From: Nitrosarchaeum sp.
Lineage (GTDB): Archaea > Thermoproteota > Nitrososphaeria > Nitrososphaerales > Nitrosopumilaceae
Assembly (NCBI GenBank): GCA_003569705.1
Contig: BGOU01000003.1
Coordinates: 186,001 to 250,000, forward strand
DNA length: 64,000 nt
Direction: 5' to 3'
The notes beneath the pieces are model-generated. The model made no database searches and was not told the DNA's origin. It worked only from the letters and a program-made list of their open reading frames with translations. This document shows, one piece after another, positions 26,174 to 34,987 of this stretch; within the stretch, counting starts at the first letter, position 1; each line of letters opens with the position of its first letter. A program made the position numbers and the translations under genes.

Positions 26174-26977
26174 ATGAATTCTCATATTGTTAGTTTAAAG
26201 AGCTATAAATTACGAAATTTATTGAAAAAAATATTGAAGTTATCTGGGAAAGTTGCAATCATAACTGGTGGAAGTAGAGGTATTGGATTTGCAACTGCAA
26301 AAATTTTTGTTGAAAATGGTGCAAATGTAGTCATAACAGCAAAAGATTCAGAAAGATTAGAAAATGCAGTTAGTCAGCTTTCAAATACAATAGGAATAAC
26401 AGCTGATATTAGAAATCAAGATGATGTCAATAAAGTAATAGAACAAACCATTGAGAAATTTGGTAAATTGGATATTCTAGTAAATAATGCAGGAATTTTT
26501 CCAAAAATAAAACAATTACATGAAATTGATGAGTCTGAATGGAATGATGTTTTAGATGTAAATCTTACAGGACAATTTAGATTTACAAAAGCCGCAATAC
26601 CTTATTTACAAAAAACATCAGGATCAATAATCAATATTTCATCCGATGCCGGATTAAAAGCATATCAGGGATTTAATGCAGATGCATATTCTGCGGCAAA
26701 AGCTGGATTAATTATTCTTACAAAATGTTGGGCATTAGAATATGCAAAAAACAAAATTCGAGTTAATTGTATTTGTCCTGGTGTTGTTGATACAGATATG
26801 ACAAAACCATTTTTAAAAACTGAAAAAGATAGGGAATTTATGAATAATGAGCATCCCATAGGTAGAATTGGTCAACCAGAAGAAGTAGCTAAAGCAATTT
26901 TATATTTTGCTTCTGATGATGCTGCCTGGACAACAGGGGCAATACTTGCAGTTGATGGTGGAGAATCAATCAAGTAA
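26174..26977 (+). CDS. Short-chain dehydrogenase/reductase
   Basis: NAD(P)-dependent Rossmann oxidoreductase. TGGSRGIG (about 33-40) binds the cofactor, NNAG is present near 107, and the catalytic Ser, Tyr-X3-Lys triad is intact (IINISSDAG; YSAAKAG). The C terminus AWTTGAILAVDGGESIK resembles 3-oxoacyl-ACP reductase-like members. The substrate cannot be told. The ATG at 26174 gives an N-terminal extension of 16 to 20 residues over the family norm; TTG at 26222 or 26234 (MKLSGKVAIITGG) may be the true start. Confidence 0.88.
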   Translation: MNSHIVSLKSYKLRNLLKKILKLSGKVAIITGGSRGIGFATAKIFVENGANVVITAKDSERLENAVSQLSNTIGITADIRNQDDVNKVIEQTIEKFGKLDILVNNAGIFPKIKQLHEIDESEWNDVLDVNLTGQFRFTKAAIPYLQKTSGSIINISSDAGLKAYQGFNADAYSAAKAGLIILTKCWALEYAKNKIRVNCICPGVVDTDMTKPFLKTEKDREFMNNEHPIGRIGQPEEVAKAILYFASDDAAWTTGAILAVDGGESIK

Positions 26978-27018
26978 ATTCACATGGATTTAATACTGCT
27001 CAAAGAATACTGAAATTG

Positions 27019-27225
27019 ATGACAGATAGGAAGAAAAAGGCCAAATTAATTATCCTATTAGGAATAATCTGGGTAGTCATTACATTACCATTACCTTGGA
27101 TAGTCAATAATCCACAAGTATCAGAATCTCAATTTAACATAATACTTACAATTATCGGAATAATGTCAATTCCATTTATTGTCCTAGGAGTTGTCTGGAC
27201 ATTAAAACCAGAATTAACCACCTAG
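27019..27225 (+). CDS. Small two-helix membrane protein
   Basis: A protein of about 68 residues with a basic N terminus (MTDRKKKAK) and two transmembrane helices (LIILLGIIWVVITLPLPWIV and IMSIPFIVLGVVWTL). An in-frame TTG lies just upstream at 27016. It ends 10 bases before the CysQ-like gene and may be co-transcribed with it. The function is unknown. Confidence 0.6.
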   Translation: MTDRKKKAKLIILLGIIWVVITLPLPWIVNNPQVSESQFNIILTIIGIMSIPFIVLGVVWTLKPELTT

Positions 27226-27235
27226 GTAATTACTA

Positions 27236-28051
27236 TTGAAGAATATCCCAATTTTAGACAAAATGCCAGAGTTAGATATGGCTATTGAGGCTGCATATGA
27301 AGCAGGAAATTCAATTTTAGAGATATACGAGAGCAAATATGAAACATTCACTAAAAGTGATGATTCACCAATCACAGAAGCTGATCTAAAAAGTAATGAA
27401 ATCATTAAGGCTATTTTATCAAAAACTAATCATAAAATTTTATCTGAAGAAGATAAAGATGATCAAAAACGATTATCAGAAGAGATTATTTGGATAGTTG
27501 ATCCTCTTGATGGTACTTCTGATTTTATAGACAAAACTGGAGAATTTACTGTAATGATTGCACTGATAAAAAATAAAAAACCAATCATAGGTGTTATTGG
27601 TTGGCCTACAGAAAAAACTATTTTTGCAGCACAAAAAGGATGTGGCGCCTTTAGATTTTCAAAAGGTAAATGGGAGAAAATATCAGTTACAAAAGTTTCA
27701 GAACTTTCAAAATGTAAAGCAGTTGGTTCAAGACACCATCTTTCAGAAAAAGAAAAAATGTTTATCAAAAAATTAGGGATTAAAGATTTTACTAGTATAG
27801 GGAGTTCACTAAAAGTAGGGAAAATTAGTTCAGGAGAAGCTGAAGCATACATTACTACTACAAATAAGATGAAAGAATGGGATTCAGCTGCATCCTATTG
27901 TTTAATTTCTGAAGCAGGCGGAAAAATGACTGATATGTCTGGTAATGATATTACATACAATAACAAAATAGTAAACCATCAAAATGGAATTTTAGTAACT
28001 AATGGACTGATTCATGATAAAATAATTGAAGAATTTAAAAAACTAGATTAG
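27236..28051 (+). CDS. cysQ: 3'(2'),5'-bisphosphate nucleotidase / inositol-monophosphatase family (CysQ-like)
   Basis: Mg-dependent phosphatase of 271 residues, expected to remove the 3' phosphate of PAP or PAPS produced in sulfate assimilation. The family metal-binding motifs are LSEED (about 67), IVDPLDGTSDFI (about 85-96) and EWDSAA (about 218). TTG start. It is adjacent to cysC, with overlapping 3' ends, and sat and cysH are also in this window, which supports CysQ over inositol monophosphatase. Confidence 0.82.
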   Translation: MKNIPILDKMPELDMAIEAAYEAGNSILEIYESKYETFTKSDDSPITEADLKSNEIIKAILSKTNHKILSEEDKDDQKRLSEEIIWIVDPLDGTSDFIDKTGEFTVMIALIKNKKPIIGVIGWPTEKTIFAAQKGCGAFRFSKGKWEKISVTKVSELSKCKAVGSRHHLSEKEKMFIKKLGIKDFTSIGSSLKVGKISSGEAEAYITTTNKMKEWDSAASYCLISEAGGKMTDMSGNDITYNNKIVNHQNGILVTNGLIHDKIIEEFKKLD

Positions 28052-28558
28052 GTTTCTTTTCTTGAGAAATTCCTTTACATTTTTTGCACTATCTGTTAGT
28101 GCTTCATGCTCTGTGTCAATTAACAAGTCTGGATTCTGTGGAGCTTCATATGGATCATCAATTCCTGTAAATCCTTTGATCTCACCTTTTCTTGCCTTGG
28201 CATACATTCCCTTGACATCTCTTTGCTCACATTTCTCAACTGAACATTTGACGTAACATTCAGCAAACTGGTCGCCTGAACTGATGATCTTTCTTGCATC
28301 ATCTCTGTTCTCCTTGTATGGGGAAACAAGAGATACTACAGATGGAACTCCATGTTTTAGTAACAATTTTGCCAGATGAGCTACTCTTTTGTTGTGCTCA
28401 TCTCTTCCTGCCTTGGAAAAGTCTTTTGGTGAAAACCACTCTCTTAATTCATCTCCGTCAAGCATTGCTAGATTTGGAATATCTTTTTGGAGTTCTTTAA
28501 CAATTGTAGTCTTACCTGAACATGGCAGACCGGTCATCCATAAAACGAAAGGCTTCAT
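28043..28558 (-). CDS. cysC: Adenylylsulfate kinase
   Basis: Phosphorylates adenosine 5'-phosphosulfate to PAPS. At 171 residues it is full length for the stand-alone enzyme. The P-loop GLPCSGKTT is at about 10-18, LDGDELREWF at about 34-43, and the later RDVKGMYAKARKGEIKGFTG segment is diagnostic of APS kinases. The 3' end overlaps that of cysQ by nine bases. The presence of both this gene and a 4Fe-4S-type CysH suggests that APS is both reduced and converted to PAPS. Confidence 0.94.
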   Translation of the reverse strand: MKPFVLWMTGLPCSGKTTIVKELQKDIPNLAMLDGDELREWFSPKDFSKAGRDEHNKRVAHLAKLLLKHGVPSVVSLVSPYKENRDDARKIISSGDQFAECYVKCSVEKCEQRDVKGMYAKARKGEIKGFTGIDDPYEAPQNPDLLIDTEHEALTDSAKNVKEFLKKRNLI

Positions 28559-28591
28559 GATTTAAAATTTTCCAGTTAGGTCTTAAAGAGC

Positions 28592-29134
28592 TTACGTTAG
28601 AAACCAAGGGCGTTGTTCAAGATACTCGATTTCTTTAATCATATTTTGCATCTTTGTCGTAATTGCTATAACGGAGCGAAACTGCTCAAACATCTCAATT
28701 TCTTCTTCTTTTGATAACACTTCGCTTTCTGCCTTATCAAAAAACCGTTCCTCTTTTGACATGTGGTCCATAAGATAAATCGAATATGTCTTAAGGTATC
28801 TTGCTACGGGTTCTCTTGCATCTTCCCCGTTTTTCCAACGTGTCAGATGTGTTGATATATTTTTTGCAATTCTTCGCGAAAATTCATGCTCTATCATCAG
28901 ATCTCGTATCTCTTTTTTTAGATGATCATAGCTTGCTACACATGGAAAGTATGAGTCTTCCTCCCTTGAATAATGGATAGAGTCCAAGAATTCTGCAATT
29001 ACTAGATTTATTTTTTCAATATCATCAAATGGTATATCCTTTCCATCATAGAGATCCTCATAACACTTTATAATTATTTTATCTAGACGTTTGATCTGTT
29101 TGTGGTCTTCCCGTAAAGAGTCGGTCGCACTCAA
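28592..29134 (-). CDS. Hemerythrin-like (HHE) domain protein
   Basis: A 180-residue helical-bundle protein with the repeated His/Glu pattern of HHE cation-binding domains: REDHKQIKRLDKII (about 8), HYSREEDSYFPC (about 54), IEHEFSRRIAKNI (about 79) and YLMDHMSKEERFF (about 116). These should bind a di-iron or haem-iron centre for oxygen, nitric oxide or redox sensing. It is a stand-alone protein with no signal peptide. It lies upstream of cysC on the same strand with a 33-base gap. Confidence 0.85.
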   Translation of the reverse strand: MSATDSLREDHKQIKRLDKIIIKCYEDLYDGKDIPFDDIEKINLVIAEFLDSIHYSREEDSYFPCVASYDHLKKEIRDLMIEHEFSRRIAKNISTHLTRWKNGEDAREPVARYLKTYSIYLMDHMSKEERFFDKAESEVLSKEEEIEMFEQFRSVIAITTKMQNMIKEIEYLEQRPWFLT

Positions 29135-29566
29135 TGATATAAAATTGTTTATGATGATTTAATGTGTATCTAGTTTACAAAATCACTCTTCTTGGATTGT
29201 CTTGGTTTATTCTAAAATGTGGTTTTTCCATTCAATCACTATCATACATTGTTAGTGATGTTGGTACGCCAATACTATACTATATCACCACATTCATCTT
29301 GTCCAAATGATCTCCATTTTGACCCATTCTTGTTCTACTATTCTGTAGCAATAAAACCACGTTTGAAGTCAAATTTCTCCGTATTGGAAATTAGTTAAAA
29401 TCACTCGTTACAACGTTGAGATTCACTAGAATCAGCACTTGAGCCATAAATTCATCTTCATTTTATGCTTAAAAAAAGTTGAATAATACAAAATTGGGTC
29501 GATTTTTCTGAATTTAGGCCTAAAAAAAATATTTAAATACAATTTTTTTATCCACACAAGCATAGA
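29135..29566. other. Non-coding stretch with palindromic promoter of the zinc-finger gene
   Basis: No convincing gene. At the right end a perfect 12-bp palindrome TTTAGGCCTAAA (29513-29524) is followed by a TATA-like TTTAAATA (29532-29539), about 30 bases before the ATG at 29567. A weak hairpin (TCACTA/TAGTGA) occurs near 29236-29258. The rest shows nothing I can name. Confidence 0.4.
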
Positions 29567-29671
29567 ATGGTAAAATGTCCTTTATGCGGAGAGTCGCTAA
29601 ATAAGAGTTCTGTGATTCCAAATCACATCCAAAAAATGCATCCACAGAGAGTATCAATCCTAAATCTTTAG
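29567..29671 (+). CDS. Mini C2H2 zinc-finger protein, 34 residues
   Basis: MVKCPLCGESLNKSSVIPNH continues IQKMHPQRVSILNL. CPLC and H-X4-H at C2H2 distance form one complete zinc finger, which is almost the whole protein. A good TATA box lies about 30 bases upstream, implying a leaderless transcript, and a palindrome precedes the TATA box. It may be a small nucleic-acid-binding regulator, possibly for the following cdvB gene. Confidence 0.68.
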   Translation: MVKCPLCGESLNKSSVIPNHIQKMHPQRVSILNL

Positions 29672-29759
29672 AAAAGACATATTCTTGTTAGTAATATTTT
29701 ATTTACTGTTAAGCAATGTTTACACCTGAAATTAAGTACAAATTACAAAATTAATCTCA

Positions 29760-30401
29760 TTGTCAGATTTACAAAATAAATGGAATAGGCAACAAAAACC
29801 AGGAATCACAGATAAAATCAATGATGCATTTAATCCAAAAGGAGCATTAAAACCTAAAATCGAAAATGGAATCAAACAATTACAAACACAAATTACCAAA
29901 CTTGATTCAATGATTGTAAAATTAAATGAAAGAGACAGTAAACTTTTCAAAAGAATAGTTGAAGCAACTCAGTCACACGATGTGAATACAAGTAGAATTT
30001 TATCCAAAGAATTAGTAGAGGTAAGAAAAACTACAAAAATTTTAGGCAATGCAAGAATAGCATTGGAACAAATTGAATTAAGATTAACAACTTATCATGA
30101 TCTTGGAGATACTGTGGTTACTATCATGCCTACAATAGGTCTGATGAAGAATCTTAAATCATCCCTTGTAAAATTCATGCCAAGTGCTGACCAAGAAATT
30201 AGTCAGATGGCACAAATGTTAGGTGGATTTATGACTGATAGTTTCTCAGGTGATGCTACATTTGGAATGGATGAGACAACCAACTCTGAATCAGAAAAAA
30301 TTCTACAAGAGGCAGCGGCTGTAGCTGAAAGTTCTGTTGGAGATAGATTTCCCTCAATGCCTACAAATACTAGAACTTCAACTAAAAGTAAATTTTTCTA
30401 A
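29760..30401 (+). CDS. cdvB: CdvB-like ESCRT-III homologue (paralogue 1)
   Basis: Snf7-type helical protein of 213 residues, of the archaeal cell-division (Cdv) machinery, which assembles on membranes and is remodelled by the CdvC/Vps4 ATPase. The core (PKIENGIKQLQTQITKLDSM and KILGNARIALEQIELRL) forms the long ESCRT-III helical hairpin. A C-terminal acidic segment and flexible tail follow. TTG start. It is clearly related to the protein at 54859-55503. No cdvA or cdvC is nearby, so this is a dispersed paralogue. Confidence 0.92.
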   Translation: MSDLQNKWNRQQKPGITDKINDAFNPKGALKPKIENGIKQLQTQITKLDSMIVKLNERDSKLFKRIVEATQSHDVNTSRILSKELVEVRKTTKILGNARIALEQIELRLTTYHDLGDTVVTIMPTIGLMKNLKSSLVKFMPSADQEISQMAQMLGGFMTDSFSGDATFGMDETTNSESEKILQEAAAVAESSVGDRFPSMPTNTRTSTKSKFF

Positions 30402-30419
30402 CATCTAAAATTCTAAATC

Positions 30420-30890
30420 TTATAGAGAATCTCTAGATTCTTTAATTTTCTTAACTCTATTACCTTCATTATCGATTATTCTATCAATTCCAGATAATCT
30501 ATCTCTTAAACTATTGATAAGTGAGCCTACTTCATCTGCCTCATTTTCAACTTGTTGTCTCTTATGAGCCAGTTCTTTAATTCCTCTATTTTCCTCTTCA
30601 ATGTATTGACTTACTTTCTCTAATTTTTCTTTTAGATTTTTAATATCTACAGATTCTTCTTCAATATCTTTTTCTAAAACAGTTCTTTTATCTTTTAGAT
30701 TTTTTATCATTAAACCTACATAATCAATTGCTTCTTCCAATTTAGCGCGTTTATCCATTAGTTCTACAATTCCAATTTCTCCTACTGTTTCATTAGATGA
30801 AATGCCTCTGGATTTCATATTAGCATGTTCATCTACAGTTCTTTCTTCTGTCATTTCACCCTCTTCTTCCTTTTTGAATTTATCAAACAT
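30420..30890 (-). CDS. Coiled-coil protein
   Basis: About 156 residues; after MFDKFKKEEEGEMTEE, nearly the whole protein is heptad-rich helix (KLEEAIDYVGLMIKNLKDKR, then repeated leucine and charged positions). The ATG at 30890 is preferred to the TTG at 30908. It is convergent with cdvB, 18 bases apart. A structural or Cdv-associated role is possible but not shown. Confidence 0.65.
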   Translation of the reverse strand: MFDKFKKEEEGEMTEERTVDEHANMKSRGISSNETVGEIGIVELMDKRAKLEEAIDYVGLMIKNLKDKRTVLEKDIEEESVDIKNLKEKLEKVSQYIEEENRGIKELAHKRQQVENEADEVGSLINSLRDRLSGIDRIIDNEGNRVKKIKESRDSL

Positions 30891-31623
30891 TTTATGATCT
30901 CTTTTCAAAATGGGAATAAAAAGTTATTATGAATCTCAAAGCTGACCTAGTGACTGATTTTTTGATCATTGAAAAGAAAAATTATGACTATTTCACCAAA
31001 AAATTGAATTTCTAAATTAGAATTATAAAAATTTTCCAAGTTTACTTTATTATCTAATCTGAAACAGTACTAGTACTATCATCTACATCAGGACTTTTTA
31101 GACTAGAATTAATGAAATAACAGATACATTTGTACTGCATTTTTGTTATATTTCTAGAAAATATGATTCTAAACTATTCCTTTATCTGTAACTGTTCCTT
31201 GTATTACATATGAGATTATTGATACTACGTAAACCAATTCATATTATCAATCTTCAATATTGTCTAAATTTTTATATCTAAAAATTCTCTCTGGTCGAGT
31301 ATCTTCAAAAAGTACTATTTTGACATGAATATGAGTTAGATATGCTCAGATAATGTTCCACTATCTGTTCTTTATATATCAAAATTAGACAAAATCAATT
31401 AAAAATCATTTAAAACTACTCAAAAATAATTTTCTATCTAACTTTTTAAAAAATTTGATTTTTATATGAAAATTTTAGGCATAATAAAATTTGAGATTTT
31501 CTCTCACTGCAGTAATTTTTGTTAAAATTATTAATTTTAAGAGACGAAATCCATGTTCCGCTATGCGTTCCGCTTCAAAGTTTCAGAATGTTCCTCATTA
31601 ACTAATTAATCTCATACTAACAC
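30891..31623. other. 733-bp intergenic region without a recognised gene
   Basis: It is AT-rich. Visible details are a 12-bp palindrome AGTACTAGTACT (31066-31077) and a 12-bp tandem repeat, GTTCCGCTATGC then GTTCCGCTTCAA (31555-31578), in a short GC-richer patch just before the wHTH gene. No RNA or protein gene could be supported. Confidence 0.4.
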
Positions 31624-31911
31624 ATGTCAAAACAACAATACAGGTCCGAAATGGGCATAATGGGTGATATCTTAGATGTAACTGCCGGTGGCGGTCGTAC
31701 TGGAGTCATCGTATCTGCAATCTCTCGCAAAGCCAACCTATCTCACTATGCAGTACTAGACAAATGTGAAAAATTGGTAGAAGCAGGCTTGGTAGAGTCA
31801 GTCAAAAACGACAGGAATAGAGTCTTCTCAATTACTGAAAAAGGACTTCAATTTTTCCAGGAATTTAAGAGATTCCAGGGACTTGTCGAAAGTATGAATT
31901 TGAGGTACTAG
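31624..31911 (+). CDS. Archaeal winged-helix transcriptional regulator
   Basis: A 95-residue one-domain protein. Helices and wing are clear: GDILDVTAGGGRTGVIVSAI, AVLDKCEKLVEAGLVESV, RVFSITEKGLQFF. It resembles the small archaeal winged helix-turn-helix family (Pfam PF14947). It stands four bases before the membrane sensor-like gene 31915 and is the first gene of a three-gene operon. The codon composition is less AT-rich than that of its neighbours. Confidence 0.85.
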   Translation: MSKQQYRSEMGIMGDILDVTAGGGRTGVIVSAISRKANLSHYAVLDKCEKLVEAGLVESVKNDRNRVFSITEKGLQFFQEFKRFQGLVESMNLRY

Positions 31912-31914
31912 CCA

Positions 31915-32943
31915 ATGAACCCAGAAATCGTACCTGTTTATGAGAAAGAGTCTATTCGAGAAGATGGAATGCTTTTTGTAAGGACTGATGGTATCCTCGA
32001 AACAATGGTTAAGGCACCTTTGATACTCGCTGGCTTAATTATTGTGACAGTATTGATACCTCTTCAGACCTCATTCAGCTCTACTCGAACTCTTGAACTT
32101 ACCATTTATTCTGATGGATCCACACATGTATCTACAAAAATAGACGTGGATCCATTAGAACCTGATTTTGAGCTTAATTTGTTTGGCAAGTCAATAGATA
32201 ATTTTGTTGCAACAGGAGACACTGGATTTTTGTTATCTGAAAAAATAATTGAAGACAAAGCAATAATTGACATATTTGGTTCATCAAGTATTATAGTTGA
32301 TTATAATATTGATGATTTAGTTTCAAAAGAAGGACGAGTTTGGACATTCTCATTTGATTCTCCATCAAATTATACATTACTAATGCCAAAAAATTCAGTC
32401 ATAGTTGGAATGAGTGGTTTACCAAACAATATGGAACTAGTAGATGAGCAAACAAAACTTGGTCTTACTGCTGGATTATCTGAGATAAACTATATCTTTA
32501 CACCAATAAATCCAACTACTCACAAACCAACAATTTCAAGTGAATCATCATTTAATTATGTTAATACAATAATCATTGGTGGCTCAATTATAGCTGTAGT
32601 GATGGGTATAGTATTAATGCTAAAAAGAAAACAATCAAAATCTTTACCAACAATTATCCAAATAGAATCTACTGAAAAACAAACTGAAACAAAATTCAAT
32701 GATGCAGAAACTATATTCAATTTTAGACCTGAAATGCGTGAAGATGATAAAGAGATTGTAAAATTTATTTCCGATAAGGGAGGCCAAGCACTTGAAAGTG
32801 AATTAAGAAAGAAATTTCTTCAACCAAGGACTACTATGTGGAGAGCTGTAAAAAGATTAGAAAGGTTAGGCGTTATTGAAATTGATAAAAAAGATTTACA
32901 AAATTTAGTAAAACTGAAAAAAGATTTGGAGGAAGAAAAATGA
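31915..32943 (+). CDS. Membrane protein with extracellular domain and cytoplasmic winged helix
   Basis: 342 residues. A first membrane helix (APLILAGLIIVTVLIPL, about 34-50) is followed by an external beta-rich domain (about 55-215), a second membrane helix (IIIGGSIIAVVMGIVLML, about 224-241) and a cytoplasmic winged helix (about 280-335; IVKFISDKGGQALESELRKK). This is the architecture of a one-component transmembrane regulator. ATGs at 31963 or 32005 are alternative starts. Its stop overlaps the next start (ATGA), so translation is coupled to the secreted protein at 32940. Confidence 0.8.
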   Translation: MNPEIVPVYEKESIREDGMLFVRTDGILETMVKAPLILAGLIIVTVLIPLQTSFSSTRTLELTIYSDGSTHVSTKIDVDPLEPDFELNLFGKSIDNFVATGDTGFLLSEKIIEDKAIIDIFGSSSIIVDYNIDDLVSKEGRVWTFSFDSPSNYTLLMPKNSVIVGMSGLPNNMELVDEQTKLGLTAGLSEINYIFTPINPTTHKPTISSESSFNYVNTIIIGGSIIAVVMGIVLMLKRKQSKSLPTIIQIESTEKQTETKFNDAETIFNFRPEMREDDKEIVKFISDKGGQALESELRKKFLQPRTTMWRAVKRLERLGVIEIDKKDLQNLVKLKKDLEEEK

Positions 32944-33740
32944 AAAAAATAATCTCATTTGTATTATTGATTTTAGTATTTAGTATGGTTCTAGGCGGTA
33001 TGACTAATACTGCTCAAGCTCAAACTGATCCGACAATTCTTCTAAAAATTGCAAAACATGCCCAAAAACAACTCGAAAATCAGATAAATCAAAACTCATC
33101 AGATAAAACAAAACAACTTTTCAAAGAAGGTACACGACAAATCACGGCTTTAGAAGAATCTCTTAAAAATAATGACATTGATTCAGCAAAAAAATATTTT
33201 CTTTCTGCAATGCAAATATTCCAAGGGATATCTCAACAATTAACAAACAATCAATCTTCACAAGTAGAAGTGTACACTCTTAAAAATACAGTAACAGATC
33301 CCTCTGCTGATCTTCTTAGAATGCAAGACTATGTTAATAATCTTAAAATAATTGCTAAAAAATACAATACATCAATTAACTTTTCTGAAATAGATGATCT
33401 CTTTGTGACAGCAAAAAAACAGATTACAGATAAACAATTGGATGATGCACTACAAACAATTAGTAAAATTAAACAAATTACCAACGATTTCAATAACAAA
33501 ATTCGTGGAAATGCATCTCAACAAGAACAATCTCGTGCTAAAGAATATGCTCAAAAATATCTTGAACAACTTGATAGATTAATTGAAGATATAAAGAATC
33601 AAGGACTATCTGAAGATATTATCCAAAAACTTGTAGATGCCAGAAAAAATCTTTCCATAACAACAGACCCACAAGAGATAATCAAACAAATAAAGGAAAT
33701 CAAATCAATTAAAGAACATCTAAAAGAACGTAGAAAATAA
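32940..33740 (+). CDS. Secreted helical protein
   Basis: A signal peptide (about 1-27, ending NTAQAQ) is followed by about 240 residues of helical, charged sequence with a repeated pattern (KAKKYFLSAMQIF-, DALQTISKIKQI-, DARKNLSIT-like), reminiscent of repeats in archaeal envelope proteins. It overlaps the upstream sensor gene by four bases, so it may be the ligand, partner or target of that membrane wHTH protein (inference from context). Confidence 0.75.
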   Translation: MKKIISFVLLILVFSMVLGGMTNTAQAQTDPTILLKIAKHAQKQLENQINQNSSDKTKQLFKEGTRQITALEESLKNNDIDSAKKYFLSAMQIFQGISQQLTNNQSSQVEVYTLKNTVTDPSADLLRMQDYVNNLKIIAKKYNTSINFSEIDDLFVTAKKQITDKQLDDALQTISKIKQITNDFNNKIRGNASQQEQSRAKEYAQKYLEQLDRLIEDIKNQGLSEDIIQKLVDARKNLSITTDPQEIIKQIKEIKSIKEHLKERRK

Positions 33741-33763
33741 TCACATAGAATTGCACAATCTGA

Positions 33764-33892
33764 AAAATATTATTCAAATCATCTAACTCTGACAAATTAA
33801 GCCAGGTTGATCTAAATGCTAAAAAAACACTTCAAATCATTAAACGTCATTTAACTCAAGGTAAATTTGAAACTGCAAATGAATTATTATAA
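33764..33892 (+). pseudogene. Possible remnant of a helical-repeat gene
   Basis: A short open stretch without a start codon reads SNSDKLSQVDLNAKKTLQII, followed by KRHLTQGKFETANELL and a TAA. This is the same kind of helical repeat as in the gene just upstream, but in another frame and after stop codons in both frames. It may be the decayed tail of a formerly longer protein or of a duplicate. Confidence 0.4.
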
Positions 33893-33970
33893 TCATTAGC
33901 AACACTAGAACAGTTTTAGGATTAATCATCTTATCATAAACTTCATATACATTTTCTAACAGAATTGAGC

Positions 33971-34165
33971 ATGGCTTCTAAGGCAATTTCTGTTGGTGTA
34001 GGAATTCCAATGATTGTGGTTGGTGCTTTGATGGCATGGTTATGGGCTCCATTACAAGGTGAAATGCAAAACACTGTAGAATTTGTGGGAAGCTTGATTG
34101 GAATTTTGGGAGTAGTCTTCTTTATTTCCGGTTTATTCTATACAAAAGAACCTGTAATGCACTAA
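33971..34165 (+). CDS. Small two-helix membrane protein
   Basis: About 64 residues with two membrane helices (AISVGVGIPMIVVGALMAWLW and VGSLIGILGVVFFISGLFY) joined by a short acidic loop, ending in KEPVMH. An in-frame TTG lies two codons upstream at 33965. The composition and clean two-helix pattern make it a likely real, lineage-conserved protein of unknown function. Confidence 0.65.
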   Translation: MASKAISVGVGIPMIVVGALMAWLWAPLQGEMQNTVEFVGSLIGILGVVFFISGLFYTKEPVMH

Positions 34166-34209
34166 ATAAAACTCATTGAATAAATAATGAAAAAAAATAC
34201 CACAATTAC

Positions 34210-34923
34210 TTGAAAGTTAGATTATTTGAGATATTTACATCAGTTGAAGGAGAAGGTATTCTTTATGGTACAAAAACACTTTTTGTTCGATTAGCTGGTT
34301 GCCCATTTACTTGTTTTTATTGTGATACCAAAGAATCACTCCCACTTGATTCTGGAAAAGAATATACAATTGAGGAAGCGTGTAAACTAATAGATTCTAA
34401 TCTTAAAAATCAAACATATAAAGTAAATTTCACTGGAGGTGATCCACTAATACAACATGATGCAGTAGCTGAACTTGCAAAATATGTTCAAACTAAAAAA
34501 ATTCCAACTTATCTAGAGTCATCATGTTTTGACTCTGATAGATTCAATCATGTATTACCATTTATTGATATTGTTAAAATAGAATTCAAAACAAAAGATT
34601 CTGATTTTGTAGATTCTAAACATTATGAAAGATTAATTGATAATGCAATGAACTGTCTTAAATCATCTGTTGCATCTAAAAAAACTACATACATCAAAAT
34701 TGTTGTAAGCTCCAAAACAAAATTAGAAGATTTCAAAGATTTGGTTGATAAAATATTTCATGTTATTTCAAAGCAAGACATTGATGGATTCATTATACAA
34801 CCAACATATGGTATTGCAGAACCTTCATTAGATCTACTGCTAAATTTGTATGACATAGTTTATCCACATTACATTGATGTCAAAGTTGTACCTCAGCTTC
34901 ACAAATTCATTGGAGCTCCATAA
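34210..34923 (+). CDS. queE: 7-carboxy-7-deazaguanine synthase
   Basis: Radical SAM enzyme that converts 6-carboxy-tetrahydropterin to 7-carboxy-7-deazaguanine on the route to preQ0 and archaeosine. The iron-sulfur motif is AGCPFTCFYCDT (C-x3-C-x2-C, about 30-41), followed by NFTGGDP for SAM binding. 237 residues. The TTG start at 34210 gives MKVRLFEIFTSVEGEG, the usual family N terminus. It is followed by folE (65 bases) and, convergently, queC. Confidence 0.94.
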   Translation: MKVRLFEIFTSVEGEGILYGTKTLFVRLAGCPFTCFYCDTKESLPLDSGKEYTIEEACKLIDSNLKNQTYKVNFTGGDPLIQHDAVAELAKYVQTKKIPTYLESSCFDSDRFNHVLPFIDIVKIEFKTKDSDFVDSKHYERLIDNAMNCLKSSVASKKTTYIKIVVSSKTKLEDFKDLVDKIFHVISKQDIDGFIIQPTYGIAEPSLDLLLNLYDIVYPHYIDVKVVPQLHKFIGAP

Positions 34924-34987
34924 TCTTACCACCAGCCTAGAAACCAGACTAGGTTCAAATACTAGAAAAAATCTGTGAAAATATAAA

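Noticed and set aside
28062-28500. Several frames overlapping cysC on both strands
   Set aside because: The cysC reading frame has all family motifs; the others are shadows of its codon composition.
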